DNA from: Ensifer oleiphilus
GTDB taxonomy: Bacteria; Pseudomonadota; Alphaproteobacteria; Rhizobiales; Rhizobiaceae
Length of the DNA: 64,000 nt
Direction: 5' to 3'
Assembly: GCF_013371465.1 (NCBI RefSeq)
Contig: NZ_JABWDU010000002.1
Coordinates: 971,666 to 1,035,665 of the forward strand
Positions 16,523 through 25,210 of this stretch are shown here, in pieces. The position numbers and the translations under genes are program-made. The notes under the pieces were generated by a model. It saw nothing but the letters and a program-made list of their open reading frames with translations. It did no database searches and had not been told where the DNA came from. Positions within the stretch are counted from its first letter, which is position 1. Each line of letters opens with the position of its first letter.

Positions 16523-17029
16523 ATGGCACTCACGATGTACCGACTCTCCGTCCCCACCTTCGTCCATGGCTTCGGTGTCCTTGGCAAATTGCTCGACAAG
16601 GCCGAGGCCCATGCCAACGAAACGGGTCTTTCGCTCGACGACCTCGTCAACGCCCGGCTCACCGCCGACATGCTGCCGCTCTCCGGCCAGGTCCAGCGCG
16701 CCAGCGACACGTCGAAGGGCACCATCGCCCGGCTGACCGATCTGCAAGTACCGAGCTTCCCTGACGAGGAGAAGACGTTTTCGGATCTGCGCGAGCGCAT
16801 CGCAAAGACCGTTGCCTTCCTTGAAACGGTCCGGCTTGCCGATCTCGACGGCAGCGAGACCCGCGAGGTCACCTTGAACTTCACCAAGCTGAAGATGACA
16901 CTGAGTGGAGAGGATTACCTCCTGAAGTTCGTTCTGCCGAACTTCTATTTTCACCTGACCACGGCCTACGACATCCTGCGCCACAAGGGCGTACCGGTCG
17001 GCAAGGCGGACTTCATCAGCCTCAGCTGA
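16523..17029 (+). CDS. DUF1993 family protein
   Basis: A 168-residue cytoplasmic protein, MALTMYRLSVPTFVHGFGVL onward. The N terminus, the central RLTADMLPLSGQVQRASDTSKG and the C-terminal FVLPNFYFHLTTAYDILRHKGVPVG are the conserved blocks of DUF1993, a helical DinB-like fold. Length is normal. AGGAACCACCC precedes the ATG. Function is not known. About 230 bp upstream contain only a small 7-bp hairpin at 16432-16450. Confidence 0.88.
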   Translation: MALTMYRLSVPTFVHGFGVLGKLLDKAEAHANETGLSLDDLVNARLTADMLPLSGQVQRASDTSKGTIARLTDLQVPSFPDEEKTFSDLRERIAKTVAFLETVRLADLDGSETREVTLNFTKLKMTLSGEDYLLKFVLPNFYFHLTTAYDILRHKGVPVGKADFISLS

Positions 17030-17059
17030 TGCCGCGCAGTGGAGCTTTCAGACCAGCCG

Positions 17060-17095
17060 GCAACGCCTCGAATTGATTCGATTTTGAGGCGTTGC
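17060..17095. terminator. Hairpin between DUF1993 gene and fhs
   Basis: GCAACGCCTC (17060-17069) pairs perfectly with GAGGCGTTGC (17086-17095). No clear T-run follows on either strand, but its place between two convergent genes suggests a shared terminator. Confidence 0.5.
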
Positions 17096-17111
17096 GGCGG
17101 GTCGGGAGTGG

Positions 17112-18791
17112 CTAGAACAGCCCCTCGATATAACCCTGCTGGTTGAGGTAGATCTTCTCGGAGGATGGCACCTTCGGCAGACCCGGCATGGTCATGATCT
17201 CGCCGGTGATGACGACGACGAAGCCCGCACCTGCGGCAAGCCTGACTTCGCGGACCGGAACGGTATGACCGGTCGGCGCGCCCCGCAGGTTGGGATCGGT
17301 CGAAAACGAATACTGCGTCTTGGCCATGCAGATCGGCAGGTGGCCGTAGCCCTGGTCCTCCCAGGTCCGCAGTTGCTCGCGCACCGACTTGTCGGCGATC
17401 ACTTCGCTGGCGTGGTAGATGTCCTTGGCGATGGTCTCGATCTTGTGGAAGAGCGGCATCTCGTCGGGATAGAGCGGCGAGAATTGCGAATGCCCGCCCT
17501 CGGCGAGATCTGCCACCTTTCGCGCCAGTTCCTCGATGCCGGCAGAGCCCTCGGCCCAGTGGCGGCAGAGCACCGCCTCGGCACCGAGCGTGGCAACATA
17601 GTCCTTGATTGCCTGCACCTCGGCCTCGGTGTCGGAGGTGAAGTGATTGATGGCGACGATCGCCGGCACCCCAAATTTTTTCACGTTCTGGACGTGGCGG
17701 CCAAGATTGGCGCAGCCCTTGCGCAACGCCTCCAGGTTCTCCTTGCCGAGGTCGTCCTTCTTCACACCGCCATTCATCTTGATGGCGCGCACGGTGGCGA
17801 CGATGACGGCGGCGTCGGGCTTCAGCCCCGCCTTGCGGCACTTGATGTCGAAGAACTTTTCGGCGCCGAGATCGGCGCCAAAGCCGGCTTCGGTCACGAC
17901 GTAATCCGCAAGCTTGAGCGCCGTCGTCGTCGCGATCACCGAGTTGCAGCCATGGGCGATGTTGGCGAACGGGCCGCCATGGACGAAGGCGGGGTTGTTC
18001 TCCAGTGTCTGCACCAGGTTCGGCTGCATCGCATCCTTCAAAAGCACCGTCATTGCGCCATCCGCCTTGATGTCGCGGGCAAAGACCGGGCTCTTGTCGC
18101 GCCGGTAGCCGATGATGATATTCCCGAGGCGCTTTTCCAGGTCCTTCAGATCGGTCGAAAGGCAGAGGATTGCCATGACCTCGGAGGCGACGGTGATGTC
18201 GAAGCCGGTTTCGCGCGGATAGCCATTGGCGACGCCGCCAAGCGAGCCGACGATGTTGCGCAGCGCCCGGTCGTTCATGTCCATCACCCGACGCCAGGAA
18301 ATGCGCCGGATGTCTATATTCTGCTCGTTGCCCCAATAGATATGGTTGTCGAGCAGCGCCGCAAGCAGGTTGTGGGCGGAGGTGATGGCATGGAAGTCGC
18401 CGGTGAAATGGAGGTTCATGTCCTCCATCGGCACCACCTGGGCGTAGCCGCCGCCGGCAGCCCCGCCCTTGACGCCAAAGCAGGGACCGAGCGACGCCTC
18501 GCGGATGCAGACGACCGCCTTCTTGCCGATGCGGTTGAGCCCATCGCCGAGACCGACCGTGGTCGTCGTCTTGCCTTCGCCGGCAGGTGTCGGGTTGATC
18601 GCCGTCACCAGGATCAGGTGGCCGTTTTTCCGCTCCTTCTGGGCTGCGATGAAATCGGCGCTGATCTTCGCCTTGTCGTGGCCGTAGGGCAGCAGATGCT
18701 CCGGCGGAATGCCGAGCTTTGCACCGATCTCCAGGATTGGTTTCTTCTTCGCGGCGCGCGCGATTTCGATATCGGACTTGACCTCCGCCAT
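17112..18791 (-). CDS. fhs: Formate-tetrahydrofolate ligase
   Basis: A 559-residue cytoplasmic enzyme that joins formate to tetrahydrofolate with ATP, feeding one-carbon units to purines and other pathways. The ATP-binding [11 protein letters not shown] loop sits at residues 68-78. [22 protein letters not shown] and [17 protein letters not shown] are strongly conserved family segments. The start [11 protein letters not shown] has a Gly/Ala-rich purine stretch upstream. A 6-bp CACCCC/GGGGTG hairpin (18830-18845) lies just upstream, of unknown role. It is the last minus-strand gene after the DUF2333 cluster but 107 bp away, so probably its own unit. Confidence 0.96.
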   Translation of the reverse strand: MAEVKSDIEIARAAKKKPILEIGAKLGIPPEHLLPYGHDKAKISADFIAAQKERKNGHLILVTAINPTPAGEGKTTTTVGLGDGLNRIGKKAVVCIREASLGPCFGVKGGAAGGGYAQVVPMEDMNLHFTGDFHAITSAHNLLAALLDNHIYWGNEQNIDIRRISWRRVMDMNDRALRNIVGSLGGVANGYPRETGFDITVASEVMAILCLSTDLKDLEKRLGNIIIGYRRDKSPVFARDIKADGAMTVLLKDAMQPNLVQTLENNPAFVHGGPFANIAHGCNSVIATTTALKLADYVVTEAGFGADLGAEKFFDIKCRKAGLKPDAAVIVATVRAIKMNGGVKKDDLGKENLEALRKGCANLGRHVQNVKKFGVPAIVAINHFTSDTEAEVQAIKDYVATLGAEAVLCRHWAEGSAGIEELARKVADLAEGGHSQFSPLYPDEMPLFHKIETIAKDIYHASEVIADKSVREQLRTWEDQGYGHLPICMAKTQYSFSTDPNLRGAPTGHTVPVREVRLAAGAGFVVVITGEIMTMPGLPKVPSSEKIYLNQQGYIEGLF

Positions 18792-18898
18792 GGGTTTTCC
18801 CCTCCCCCCAAGCTCGTATTCTTTTACTGCACCCCTTATGGGGTGAAGCTCGATTTCAGCGGTTCCGGCTTAGAGCCGCCATCGTCAGGCATTGATGT

Positions 18899-20122
18899 CT
18901 ATCGGGCGAGAATGTCGCGCATCTCGACGATGTTGGAGCGCACCCGAAGGATGTAGAAGCCCATTGTCGCCAGATGCGTCGGCATGATCCAGCCGGCCTC
19001 CTCGCCGTTGGAAATGATGAACGGCTGGATGCGCAGCGCCGAGCGCAATTGCTTGATCGTCTCCGTCCAGATTGGCGTCAGGCCGCGCTGGGCGACGACG
19101 TTCTCGAAGTCGGCGCCGGCAGCCGACAGGATGCCGTAATAGCCGTAGAGCTGGCCGTAGGCGAACCAGAAACGGTCGTCGGCGCGGGTGTCGAACCAGC
19201 CGCCATTGTGGTTTTCCGAGCGCTCGCGAATGATCGCCGAGGTGTTGCCCAGATCGTTTGCGATGCGGTCAAGGAATTCGACCAGGTTGTCGGCGCGGCC
19301 GTCAAACACGGCGTCGCACTTGGCAAGCGTGGTGTTGAAGGCGCGCAGGTCCTTCATGGCCGCACGATAGAAGCTCGGCGTCGGCGTCTTCGGGCCGAAC
19401 GGATTGAGGCCGAAGTACCAGGTCTCCTCGTCGAACTGGATGTTGCCGCGCGCCCGCTGCAAATCGTTGTTGATTCCGGAGGTGCCGCGAACGCGACCGA
19501 GCGAATCCACCAGCTCGACGGAGGTGCGGCGGACCGCCTGATTGATGCCGCGCTGGAACGACGCCTTGTTGTCGAGCCAGGGCGTATCGTCCCAGTCGAG
19601 ACCGAAGAAGCCCACCTTGTAGAGCAGCATCGACGAGATCCAGGCATTCTCGTTGACGTTGAAATCGATGAGGTCGGCCGCGACATCGACGATCGCCGAG
19701 GTCTGGCACTGGGTGCCGGCCGGCAGTTGTACGGCGGCAAGCGTCTCGGGCGTGACTTCCGCCGGTTGATTGGCGACTGCAGCCTGGTTGGTTGCAGCCG
19801 CGCCGGGCGTCGCCTGTCCGGTCGTCGCGCCCGGACCGGCCACTGGCGACCCGGCAGGCACCTTGCGCTCGGCGAGCTTGTAGCGATCGACATAGTCGGG
19901 GTTGAAGTTCGTCCAGGCTTGGGTCTGCCAGACGAAATAGCCATAGAAGAAGATGAGGCCGAGCAGGATGATGCCGATCGGGCCCTTGATGATCCAGCTG
20001 CGCTGGCGATACCAGTTTCCAAGCAAAACGAACGGCCATAGCAGCCAGGCAACGGCCAGGCCGATGCCGCGGCCGATCGCGGTAAAGACACGCTGGAAAA
20101 ACGCAACGATCGGATCAAACAT
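18899..20122 (-). CDS. DUF2333 family membrane-anchored protein
   Basis: A 407-residue protein, apparently bitopic or with two N-terminal hydrophobic segments (about residues 15-38 and 46-66). A Pro/Ala/Thr/Gln-rich linker (about 85-125) and a large soluble domain with many Trp and Asp residues follow. Family identity (DUF2333) is from the conserved VNENAWISSMLLYKVGFFG and EETWYFGLNPFGPKTPTPSFYRA blocks. The C-terminal domain is probably periplasmic. It starts 3 bp after the stop of the DUF6638-type gene, so both share a transcript. It is the last gene of the cluster 18.9-26.3 kb. Function unknown. Confidence 0.8.
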   Translation of the reverse strand: MFDPIVAFFQRVFTAIGRGIGLAVAWLLWPFVLLGNWYRQRSWIIKGPIGIILLGLIFFYGYFVWQTQAWTNFNPDYVDRYKLAERKVPAGSPVAGPGATTGQATPGAAATNQAAVANQPAEVTPETLAAVQLPAGTQCQTSAIVDVAADLIDFNVNENAWISSMLLYKVGFFGLDWDDTPWLDNKASFQRGINQAVRRTSVELVDSLGRVRGTSGINNDLQRARGNIQFDEETWYFGLNPFGPKTPTPSFYRAAMKDLRAFNTTLAKCDAVFDGRADNLVEFLDRIANDLGNTSAIIRERSENHNGGWFDTRADDRFWFAYGQLYGYYGILSAAGADFENVVAQRGLTPIWTETIKQLRSALRIQPFIISNGEEAGWIMPTHLATMGFYILRVRSNIVEMRDILAR

Positions 20123-20125
20123 GTC

Positions 20126-21415
20126 CTATTCCTCTCTGAGGCCGTAAAGCTTGCGGCGGAAGGCCGCCTTGTCTTTGAGATATGTCCCGGTCAGTGTCGC
20201 AACAACATATTCCCTGAACTTTTCACTGTAACGCTCGTAGGCATCATAAAACCCCTGCTTGTCGAAGACGAAGCGGGAGACGAAGTCGCGCGGAACGAGC
20301 TGGGCGATCAAACGGTTGACCAGCCACTGGTCGGGATGAGTGGGCGATGCCCTCACCAGCATGAAGCGGTTTGCCGGGGCCACATCCTGCATCCGGATGC
20401 TGCCGGTCGTCTGCACGGCACGCAGCATTTCCTGCAGAAATGGATAGGCACCGTCGCTCGCGACAAGCGCGGCGTTACGATGCATCCAGGTCTGCAGCCA
20501 GATCCGGTCGACCCGGGCGAGATCCGTCGTCGGATCGGCATCGTTTATGAGCCCACGCACGATCATGTCGGCGCGATGCTGGTAGAGCCCTGAATCCTCG
20601 ACCCACGACGCCTGCGGCAATTGCAGCCGCTTCGTCGAAGCAAGGAAATCGTAGATTCGGGCGTGATCGTCGATCGAGATGTAGCTCACCTGCCAGGGCC
20701 GCGACCGGCGAAAACCGGGCACGGACGGATCGCAGATAACCGTCGTCGTCTTGTCGTCGAGGAAGACATAGACGCCGCCGAAATGATTGGCCCAGAAGGC
20801 ATCATGGCGGAAGACCAGCTGATCGGGCACCAGCGCATTCTGGCGGATATCCCCTGTCACCTTGGCCAACTCGACCATGCGGTTGAGCATCTCGTCGTCT
20901 GTCCAGGCTGTCGGCACCTTCTTCAGCCGGTCGACGAGACCGCGCAGTTCGGCCGCCTTGCCCAGCATGTCTTCGGCCGAAAGCACCCGGAAGCGCACTT
21001 CATTGATCGAGAGGAGGTCGTCGATATCATCGACGATCGAAACCGAATCCTCGATCTCGCCGTAGAGCGCATCCTTGATCGTCACCGCGTTGATGGCGCG
21101 GCTGTTGGCGTTGAAGAACTCGTGCATCAGCGCCGCCGTGTTGGAAAAGCTGGTGTGCACCACCGGCAGCTCCGCCTGGTCCGGCGTCATGATGATGAAG
21201 CGGCGGTTGACCCGGTTCGGGTCGAGATAGTCGCGATCGCCAAGTTCGTCGGCAATCTCGGGCGAAAACCCGGTCATGTCGATGCTGAAGCGCGTGAGCG
21301 CTGTCGGACGCAGGCCAAAGCCCTCAAGCGCCTTGTTGTAGCGCGCGATCAGGTGCGGCTCGGAAATTTCCAGCAGTCGTCCATAAATGAGCTCGGCTTC
21401 GAGAAGGCGTTTCAT
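20126..21415 (-). CDS. DUF6638-type protein of the AAA+ cluster
   Basis: A 429-residue soluble protein, MKRLLEAELIYGRLLEISEP onward. No enzyme motif or membrane segment is evident. It has several Asp-rich loops and segments such as RRFIIMTPDQAELPVVHTSF and FGGVYVFLDDKTTTVICDPS. I recall this as DUF6638, which in Rhizobiales occurs with DUF2333 and a AAA ATPase. Here it is separated from the ATPase gene by the DUF559 unit and follows it on the same strand. Role unknown; by context part of a multi-protein assembly. Confidence 0.7.
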   Translation of the reverse strand: MKRLLEAELIYGRLLEISEPHLIARYNKALEGFGLRPTALTRFSIDMTGFSPEIADELGDRDYLDPNRVNRRFIIMTPDQAELPVVHTSFSNTAALMHEFFNANSRAINAVTIKDALYGEIEDSVSIVDDIDDLLSINEVRFRVLSAEDMLGKAAELRGLVDRLKKVPTAWTDDEMLNRMVELAKVTGDIRQNALVPDQLVFRHDAFWANHFGGVYVFLDDKTTTVICDPSVPGFRRSRPWQVSYISIDDHARIYDFLASTKRLQLPQASWVEDSGLYQHRADMIVRGLINDADPTTDLARVDRIWLQTWMHRNAALVASDGAYPFLQEMLRAVQTTGSIRMQDVAPANRFMLVRASPTHPDQWLVNRLIAQLVPRDFVSRFVFDKQGFYDAYERYSEKFREYVVATLTGTYLKDKAAFRRKLYGLREE

Positions 21416-21493
21416 GCCCGCACCTCTCCCGTGGCGATATCGCCAAGTCGCTCGACTTTATCGAGCTTGTGTAGGCCGAACAGACGTCCTCGT

Positions 21494-21533
21494 CCCCTCT
21501 CCCCGCTCGCGGGGAGAGGGTTAGGGTGAGGGG
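21494..21533. repeat. Left inverted copy of a REP-like palindrome flanking the DUF559 gene
   Basis: A palindrome of two 12-bp arms (CCCTCTCCCCGC, TC, GCGGGGAGAGGG; 21495-21520) is followed by a TTAGGGTGAGGGG tail pointing into the unit. It is the inverted counterpart of the copy at 21961-22000, with about three differences over 39 bp. Confidence 0.85.
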
Positions 21534-21547
21534 CAAATCGCCATTGC

Positions 21548-21955
21548 TCAGTCATGGCATTCGTCCGCTGGAATGAATGTCAAATCCAATGTCCTCACTT
21601 CACCCGTCAACCGCTTCTCCAGAATTGCGACAACCGTGTCGAGGACTGCTTCGCGGTCCTTGAATACCTGCGTATTCCAGAAGCGAACGACGCTCCATCC
21701 ATTGGCGACCATGTACATATCGCGAATTGAATCGCCACTCCTATTCGCGTGCTGACGACCATCGACTTCGACGACAAGATGGTGATCCCGACAGGCGAAG
21801 TCAGCAAAATAGCGACCTATCGGAAACTGTCGCACGAACTTGTAACCGTTGAGCCGCCGGGCTCTGAACTCCAACCACAAAATTGCTTCTGCTTCGTTGT
21901 CCGAGCGGCGCAGAAGGCGTGCACGTTCGGTGGCGCTTTCGTTTGCTCCTCTCAT
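21548..21955 (-). CDS. DUF559 endonuclease-like protein
   Basis: A 135-residue protein of the DUF559 family (Vsr/restriction-endonuclease-like fold). The expected pattern is clear: E22 in NEAE, NGYKFVRQFPIGRYFADFAC with D52, and VVEVDGRQHA with E63 and D65. Together these give the PD-(D/E)XK-type metal centre. It sits alone between two inverted REP-like repeats and breaks the cluster of unknown genes. The ATG at 21955 is only 6 bp inside the right repeat and the stop 15 bp inside the left repeat, so gene and repeats form one compact unit of about 507 bp. The biological role of DUF559 proteins is not known to me. Confidence 0.85.
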   Translation of the reverse strand: MRGANESATERARLLRRSDNEAEAILWLEFRARRLNGYKFVRQFPIGRYFADFACRDHHLVVEVDGRQHANRSGDSIRDMYMVANGWSVVRFWNTQVFKDREAVLDTVVAILEKRLTGEVRTLDLTFIPADECHD

Positions 21956-21960
21956 GCCGG

Positions 21961-22000
21961 ACCCTCACCCTAGCCCTCTCCCCGCTCGCGGGGAGAGGGG
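21961..22000. repeat. Right inverted copy of the REP-like palindrome
   Basis: An ACCCTCACCCTAG tail, then the 26-bp palindrome (21974-21999). The tail points inward to the DUF559 gene, mirroring the left copy. Confidence 0.85.
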
Positions 22001-22070
22001 ATGACCTCGCACGCTGCGGTCGACCACGGCGCAGAAAGCAGACCAAAGGAATCGTGGCTTACAAAAGACA

Positions 22071-23987
22071 TCACCCTTGCCACCGCCCGTCGCGTTTCAT
22101 CGCCTCGATCTCGCGGATCGCCTTTTCGCGCTGGCGCTCGCGGCGGATGATGTCGGTGACGGCGGCATCGTCGGATTTATCGGTGTAGCGGAACTCGCTG
22201 TCGGCGTAGCGGTTGATTTCCTGCAGCACCATCTCGATGGTGATCGGGCCGCGCAGCGCCTCGATCATCGCTTTCTTCTCGTCGTAACCCTTGTGCATGA
22301 ACGAGCCGGCATCCTTGAACCAGTCGTCCGGCAGTTCGACGTCCATGGCCCTCAGCTTGACGGCGTCGGTGATGTTCTTGATCGCCCGACCGGTAAAGCG
22401 CGGCTCCGCTTCCTTGATCATGTGCAGATAGGCGCCGACGTCGGCAAGCGTGGCAAGCGCCCCCTTCTCCTTCTGGTATCGCTCCCAGACGGAAACGAGG
22501 CCCTCTTCCTGCGGCCGCGAATGCGCCTCGTAGGATTGCGACACGGCGCGCTTGATCTCCTGTCCCTCAAACAGCGCGTGTTCGCCGAGCGGGATCTTGT
22601 GGTTCTTGCCGACCAGCAGCGCGAAGATGTCGATATAGTCGTCTTCCGTCTGCGGCCCGTCGACCAGCCAGCGGGCACCGGCGCGCTGTCTGAGCGCGTC
22701 ATCGACATTCTCAGGATAGTTGGAGAACATGCCGAAGGTGCAGTTGCCGCGAACGACCGTCGAGGCGCCGGCGAAGCTCTCCATCAGCACCGCCGTCACC
22801 TCGTGCTGGCCGGCCGATGCCCGGTCGTCGGAGCGCTTGGCCGCAACCTGGTCGACATCGTCGATGGTGCCGAAGCCGATGGCGCGCGGGTTGATGACGT
22901 TGTTGACGAACTCCTTGCAGTTCTGCCCCGATTTGCCCTGATAGGACGAAATCTGGTCGACGCCGAAGTTTTCGTAATGGAAGGCGTAGCCGGCGATCTC
23001 GCAATATTCGTTGAGCATGCCGGCGAGCATCTGGATCAGGATGGTCTTGCCCGTACCCGGCATGCCGTCGCCGATGAAGGTGAAGAGGAAGCCGCCAAGC
23101 TCGACGAACGGGTTCGCCTGCCGGTCGAAATCATAGGCCATCAGCATCTTGGCAAGCTTCAGCGCCTGATACTTGGCGATGTGGTTGCCGATGATCTCTT
23201 CCGGCTTCTTGAAGGTCATGACCAGCGGCTTGCGCTTCTGGCCGGGTGCGACGTCGAAGCCGTTGAGCGTGAAGTCGTCCTGGTCGAGCCGGATATGCAC
23301 ATTCTCGAAGCTCTGCAGGCCGGTAAAGCGCCCCTTGCGCGCAATCAGCCCTTCGATGGCGACGCGCGAAAAGGCGCGGGCACGCGCCGTCAGCGCCAGG
23401 TCGTCGGCCGCACCTGAAATGCTGCGGTCGAGCGCTGCGATCAGCCCCTTCAAGGCATCCTGCGGCGTGTCGAACAGGAAGTCCGGCTCGACGGCATCAT
23501 CGACCGGCTCGCCCTCGCCCGAGAGCGTCGCGCCGAGATAGGCGGCCAGCGTGAACGCGGAGATGTAGGCAGAGGCGTTGAGCAGCGCCTTGAACTGATT
23601 GGCGTCCTCGCCGGCAAGCGGCGCAGTCGCATTGCGCGCCTGCAGCTGTTCGAGGTTCGTCTGGCGCGCAAAGACGTCGGCAACAGCCAGCGCCACCTGG
23701 ATGCCGCGGCGGGTCCGGTAGAGCACGGCGTGTTGCGCCGGCGACAGCATCGGGTCGCCCTGCCGCACCGCCTGGACCGTGCGGGTGAGCTCGACCTCGC
23801 GGGTACGGCGCTGGCCGCCGGTCGAAACCGTCGAGACGAACCGCCGTCCGGTCCCGGCGAGCGGGGCGCCGGCCGGGCCCTCGTCGCGCTCGAGGATCAC
23901 CAGCTTGGTCACCAGCCCCTGCGCGACCGCCTGGTGCCTGGCGATATCGTCTTCGTGCAGCGTCGTCAGCCCGGCATTGAGTGTCAT
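22071..23987 (-). CDS. AAA+ ATPase of unknown system
   Basis: A 638-residue protein. An N-terminal part (about residues 1-250) has no recognisable domain. A AAA+ module follows: Walker A GDGMPGTGKT at 306-315, Walker B GTIDDVD with D376/D377, a sensor-1-like Asn423 in FGMFSNYPENV, and an arginine-finger-like DDALRQRAGARW near 430-440. A charged helical tail ends the protein (RRERQREKAIREIEAMKRD). The start at 23987 lies 2 bp after the upstream gene's stop, giving tight coupling; 88 codons open further upstream lie inside that gene and read as unlikely protein. It is probably the motor of the cluster. Substrate unknown. Confidence 0.85.
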   Translation of the reverse strand: MTLNAGLTTLHEDDIARHQAVAQGLVTKLVILERDEGPAGAPLAGTGRRFVSTVSTGGQRRTREVELTRTVQAVRQGDPMLSPAQHAVLYRTRRGIQVALAVADVFARQTNLEQLQARNATAPLAGEDANQFKALLNASAYISAFTLAAYLGATLSGEGEPVDDAVEPDFLFDTPQDALKGLIAALDRSISGAADDLALTARARAFSRVAIEGLIARKGRFTGLQSFENVHIRLDQDDFTLNGFDVAPGQKRKPLVMTFKKPEEIIGNHIAKYQALKLAKMLMAYDFDRQANPFVELGGFLFTFIGDGMPGTGKTILIQMLAGMLNEYCEIAGYAFHYENFGVDQISSYQGKSGQNCKEFVNNVINPRAIGFGTIDDVDQVAAKRSDDRASAGQHEVTAVLMESFAGASTVVRGNCTFGMFSNYPENVDDALRQRAGARWLVDGPQTEDDYIDIFALLVGKNHKIPLGEHALFEGQEIKRAVSQSYEAHSRPQEEGLVSVWERYQKEKGALATLADVGAYLHMIKEAEPRFTGRAIKNITDAVKLRAMDVELPDDWFKDAGSFMHKGYDEKKAMIEALRGPITIEMVLQEINRYADSEFRYTDKSDDAAVTDIIRRERQREKAIREIEAMKRDGRWQG

Positions 23988-23989
23988 GC

Positions 23990-25138
23990 TTAAACCTCGC
24001 TCACGACCTGGTTTCCGGAGATGACATGCACTTTGTAGTCGCCGAAGACCTGGGCCGCCTCGCCCGAGGCATAGAGCGCCTGATAGGCATCGTGCGGCAC
24101 CAGCGCGTGCTTTTCGTACGACGACACGCCCATGCGCGTGGCCTCCAGATTGTCGGTATCGATGTGGAATTCTTCCTGCGCCGGCGTCGTCGACCAGAAG
24201 CCGCGCTGTGCGGCACGTTCGGCCTTGGAAAACACTTCCTGGACGGTCCATGTCAGGAGCCAGGCATTTTCCGGCTTGCGCACCTTGGACAGGATCTCGT
24301 TGATCTTCGCATTGTTCTCGGTGATCCCGGCCGAATAGAACGGGCCAAGCACGATCCGCCGCAGCTGCTTGGGGTGAAGCTCGGGAAAATCCTTGTCCAT
24401 GTTGGTGGCGATCGTGATCGGCGTCAGCGAATAGGTGCTGTTCTTCGAGGCGAAGTCATCGAAGCGGCTGGCAAGCTCGGGATTGAGCAGGCCGCCGACC
24501 GGCAAAGGAATCTCCACCTGAGGGTTGAGCTTGCCGTCCTCGGTCACCAGCATCTCGACGATCTTCTCGGAAGAATCCTCGATCGTCGCCATGTAGACCA
24601 TCGGCAGGGTCTGAGTGCCGTCGAAGGCGCCCCAGCTCACCACGTAATAGGGCCTCATCGTCTTCGGATTGACGGCGACGCGGATCGTTTCCGGCAGGAT
24701 GAAGGGCGAAAAAATCTCGCCCTTGCCGATCTGCTCGAGATAAAGCCGCTCCGCCATGCGCGCTTGCAGCGCCTCGGGAAAAGCCTTCTGTCTCAGGATG
24801 AAATCGGCCATCTCTTCGCGCAGTGCATCTGCCGGCGGAATATCCGCAAGCCGCTTGCCCGCCGTCTGGCGGTCGTTTTCCAGTTCGAGCACATTCTGGA
24901 AAACCGGAAAGCCGCTCTCGGCCCGCGAGATCCTGAACTGGTCGACGAAGCCGATGCGGTTCTCCCAGCAGGCGATCGAGGCCTTGAGCCGGACGAGATA
25001 GGGAACGATCACCTCACCGACCACACTGTTGCGATAGAGCGGCGAATTGCGGTCGCCGAGAAACAGCTCGAGCCCGGCCAGCGCCGAATGGATCGAGCCG
25101 AAATACTGCGCAACGGCAGGGGATGCAGCGATTTTCAT
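23990..25138 (-). CDS. Hypothetical protein of the AAA+ cluster
   Basis: A 382-residue soluble protein, MKIAASPAVAQYFGSIHSAL onward. I do not recognise a family. It has a helical first part (to about 150), a likely alpha/beta middle (VAVNPKTMRPYYVVSWGAF, LPMVYMATIEDSSEKIVEMLV) and a DLHPKQLRRIVLGPFYSAG-like segment before a Trp-rich stretch (AWLLTWTVQEVFSKAER). No signal peptide or catalytic motif is evident. GGGAACGGC precedes the ATG at 25138. It lies between the coiled-coil gene and the ATPase gene on one strand and probably works with both. Confidence 0.75.
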   Translation of the reverse strand: MKIAASPAVAQYFGSIHSALAGLELFLGDRNSPLYRNSVVGEVIVPYLVRLKASIACWENRIGFVDQFRISRAESGFPVFQNVLELENDRQTAGKRLADIPPADALREEMADFILRQKAFPEALQARMAERLYLEQIGKGEIFSPFILPETIRVAVNPKTMRPYYVVSWGAFDGTQTLPMVYMATIEDSSEKIVEMLVTEDGKLNPQVEIPLPVGGLLNPELASRFDDFASKNSTYSLTPITIATNMDKDFPELHPKQLRRIVLGPFYSAGITENNAKINEILSKVRKPENAWLLTWTVQEVFSKAERAAQRGFWSTTPAQEEFHIDTDNLEATRMGVSSYEKHALVPHDAYQALYASGEAAQVFGDYKVHVISGNQVVSEV

Positions 25139-25210
25139 GCCGTTCCCCCTGGCGCGCAACGCAAGGCAAAGTCGAACCGTTTCATCCGCATGCCCGTGTG
25201 CTCGCGCCGA

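Noticed and set aside
18830-18845. CACCCC-TTAT-GGGGTG hairpin before fhs, as a riboswitch or terminator
   Set aside because: Only 6 bp, no T-run, no other conserved-looking structure near it. Too little to call.
23988-24251. An N-terminal extension of the ATPase by 88 residues
   Set aside because: These codons lie inside the preceding gene, read Arg/Gly/Ala-rich, and the start at 23987 lies 2 bp after that gene's stop.
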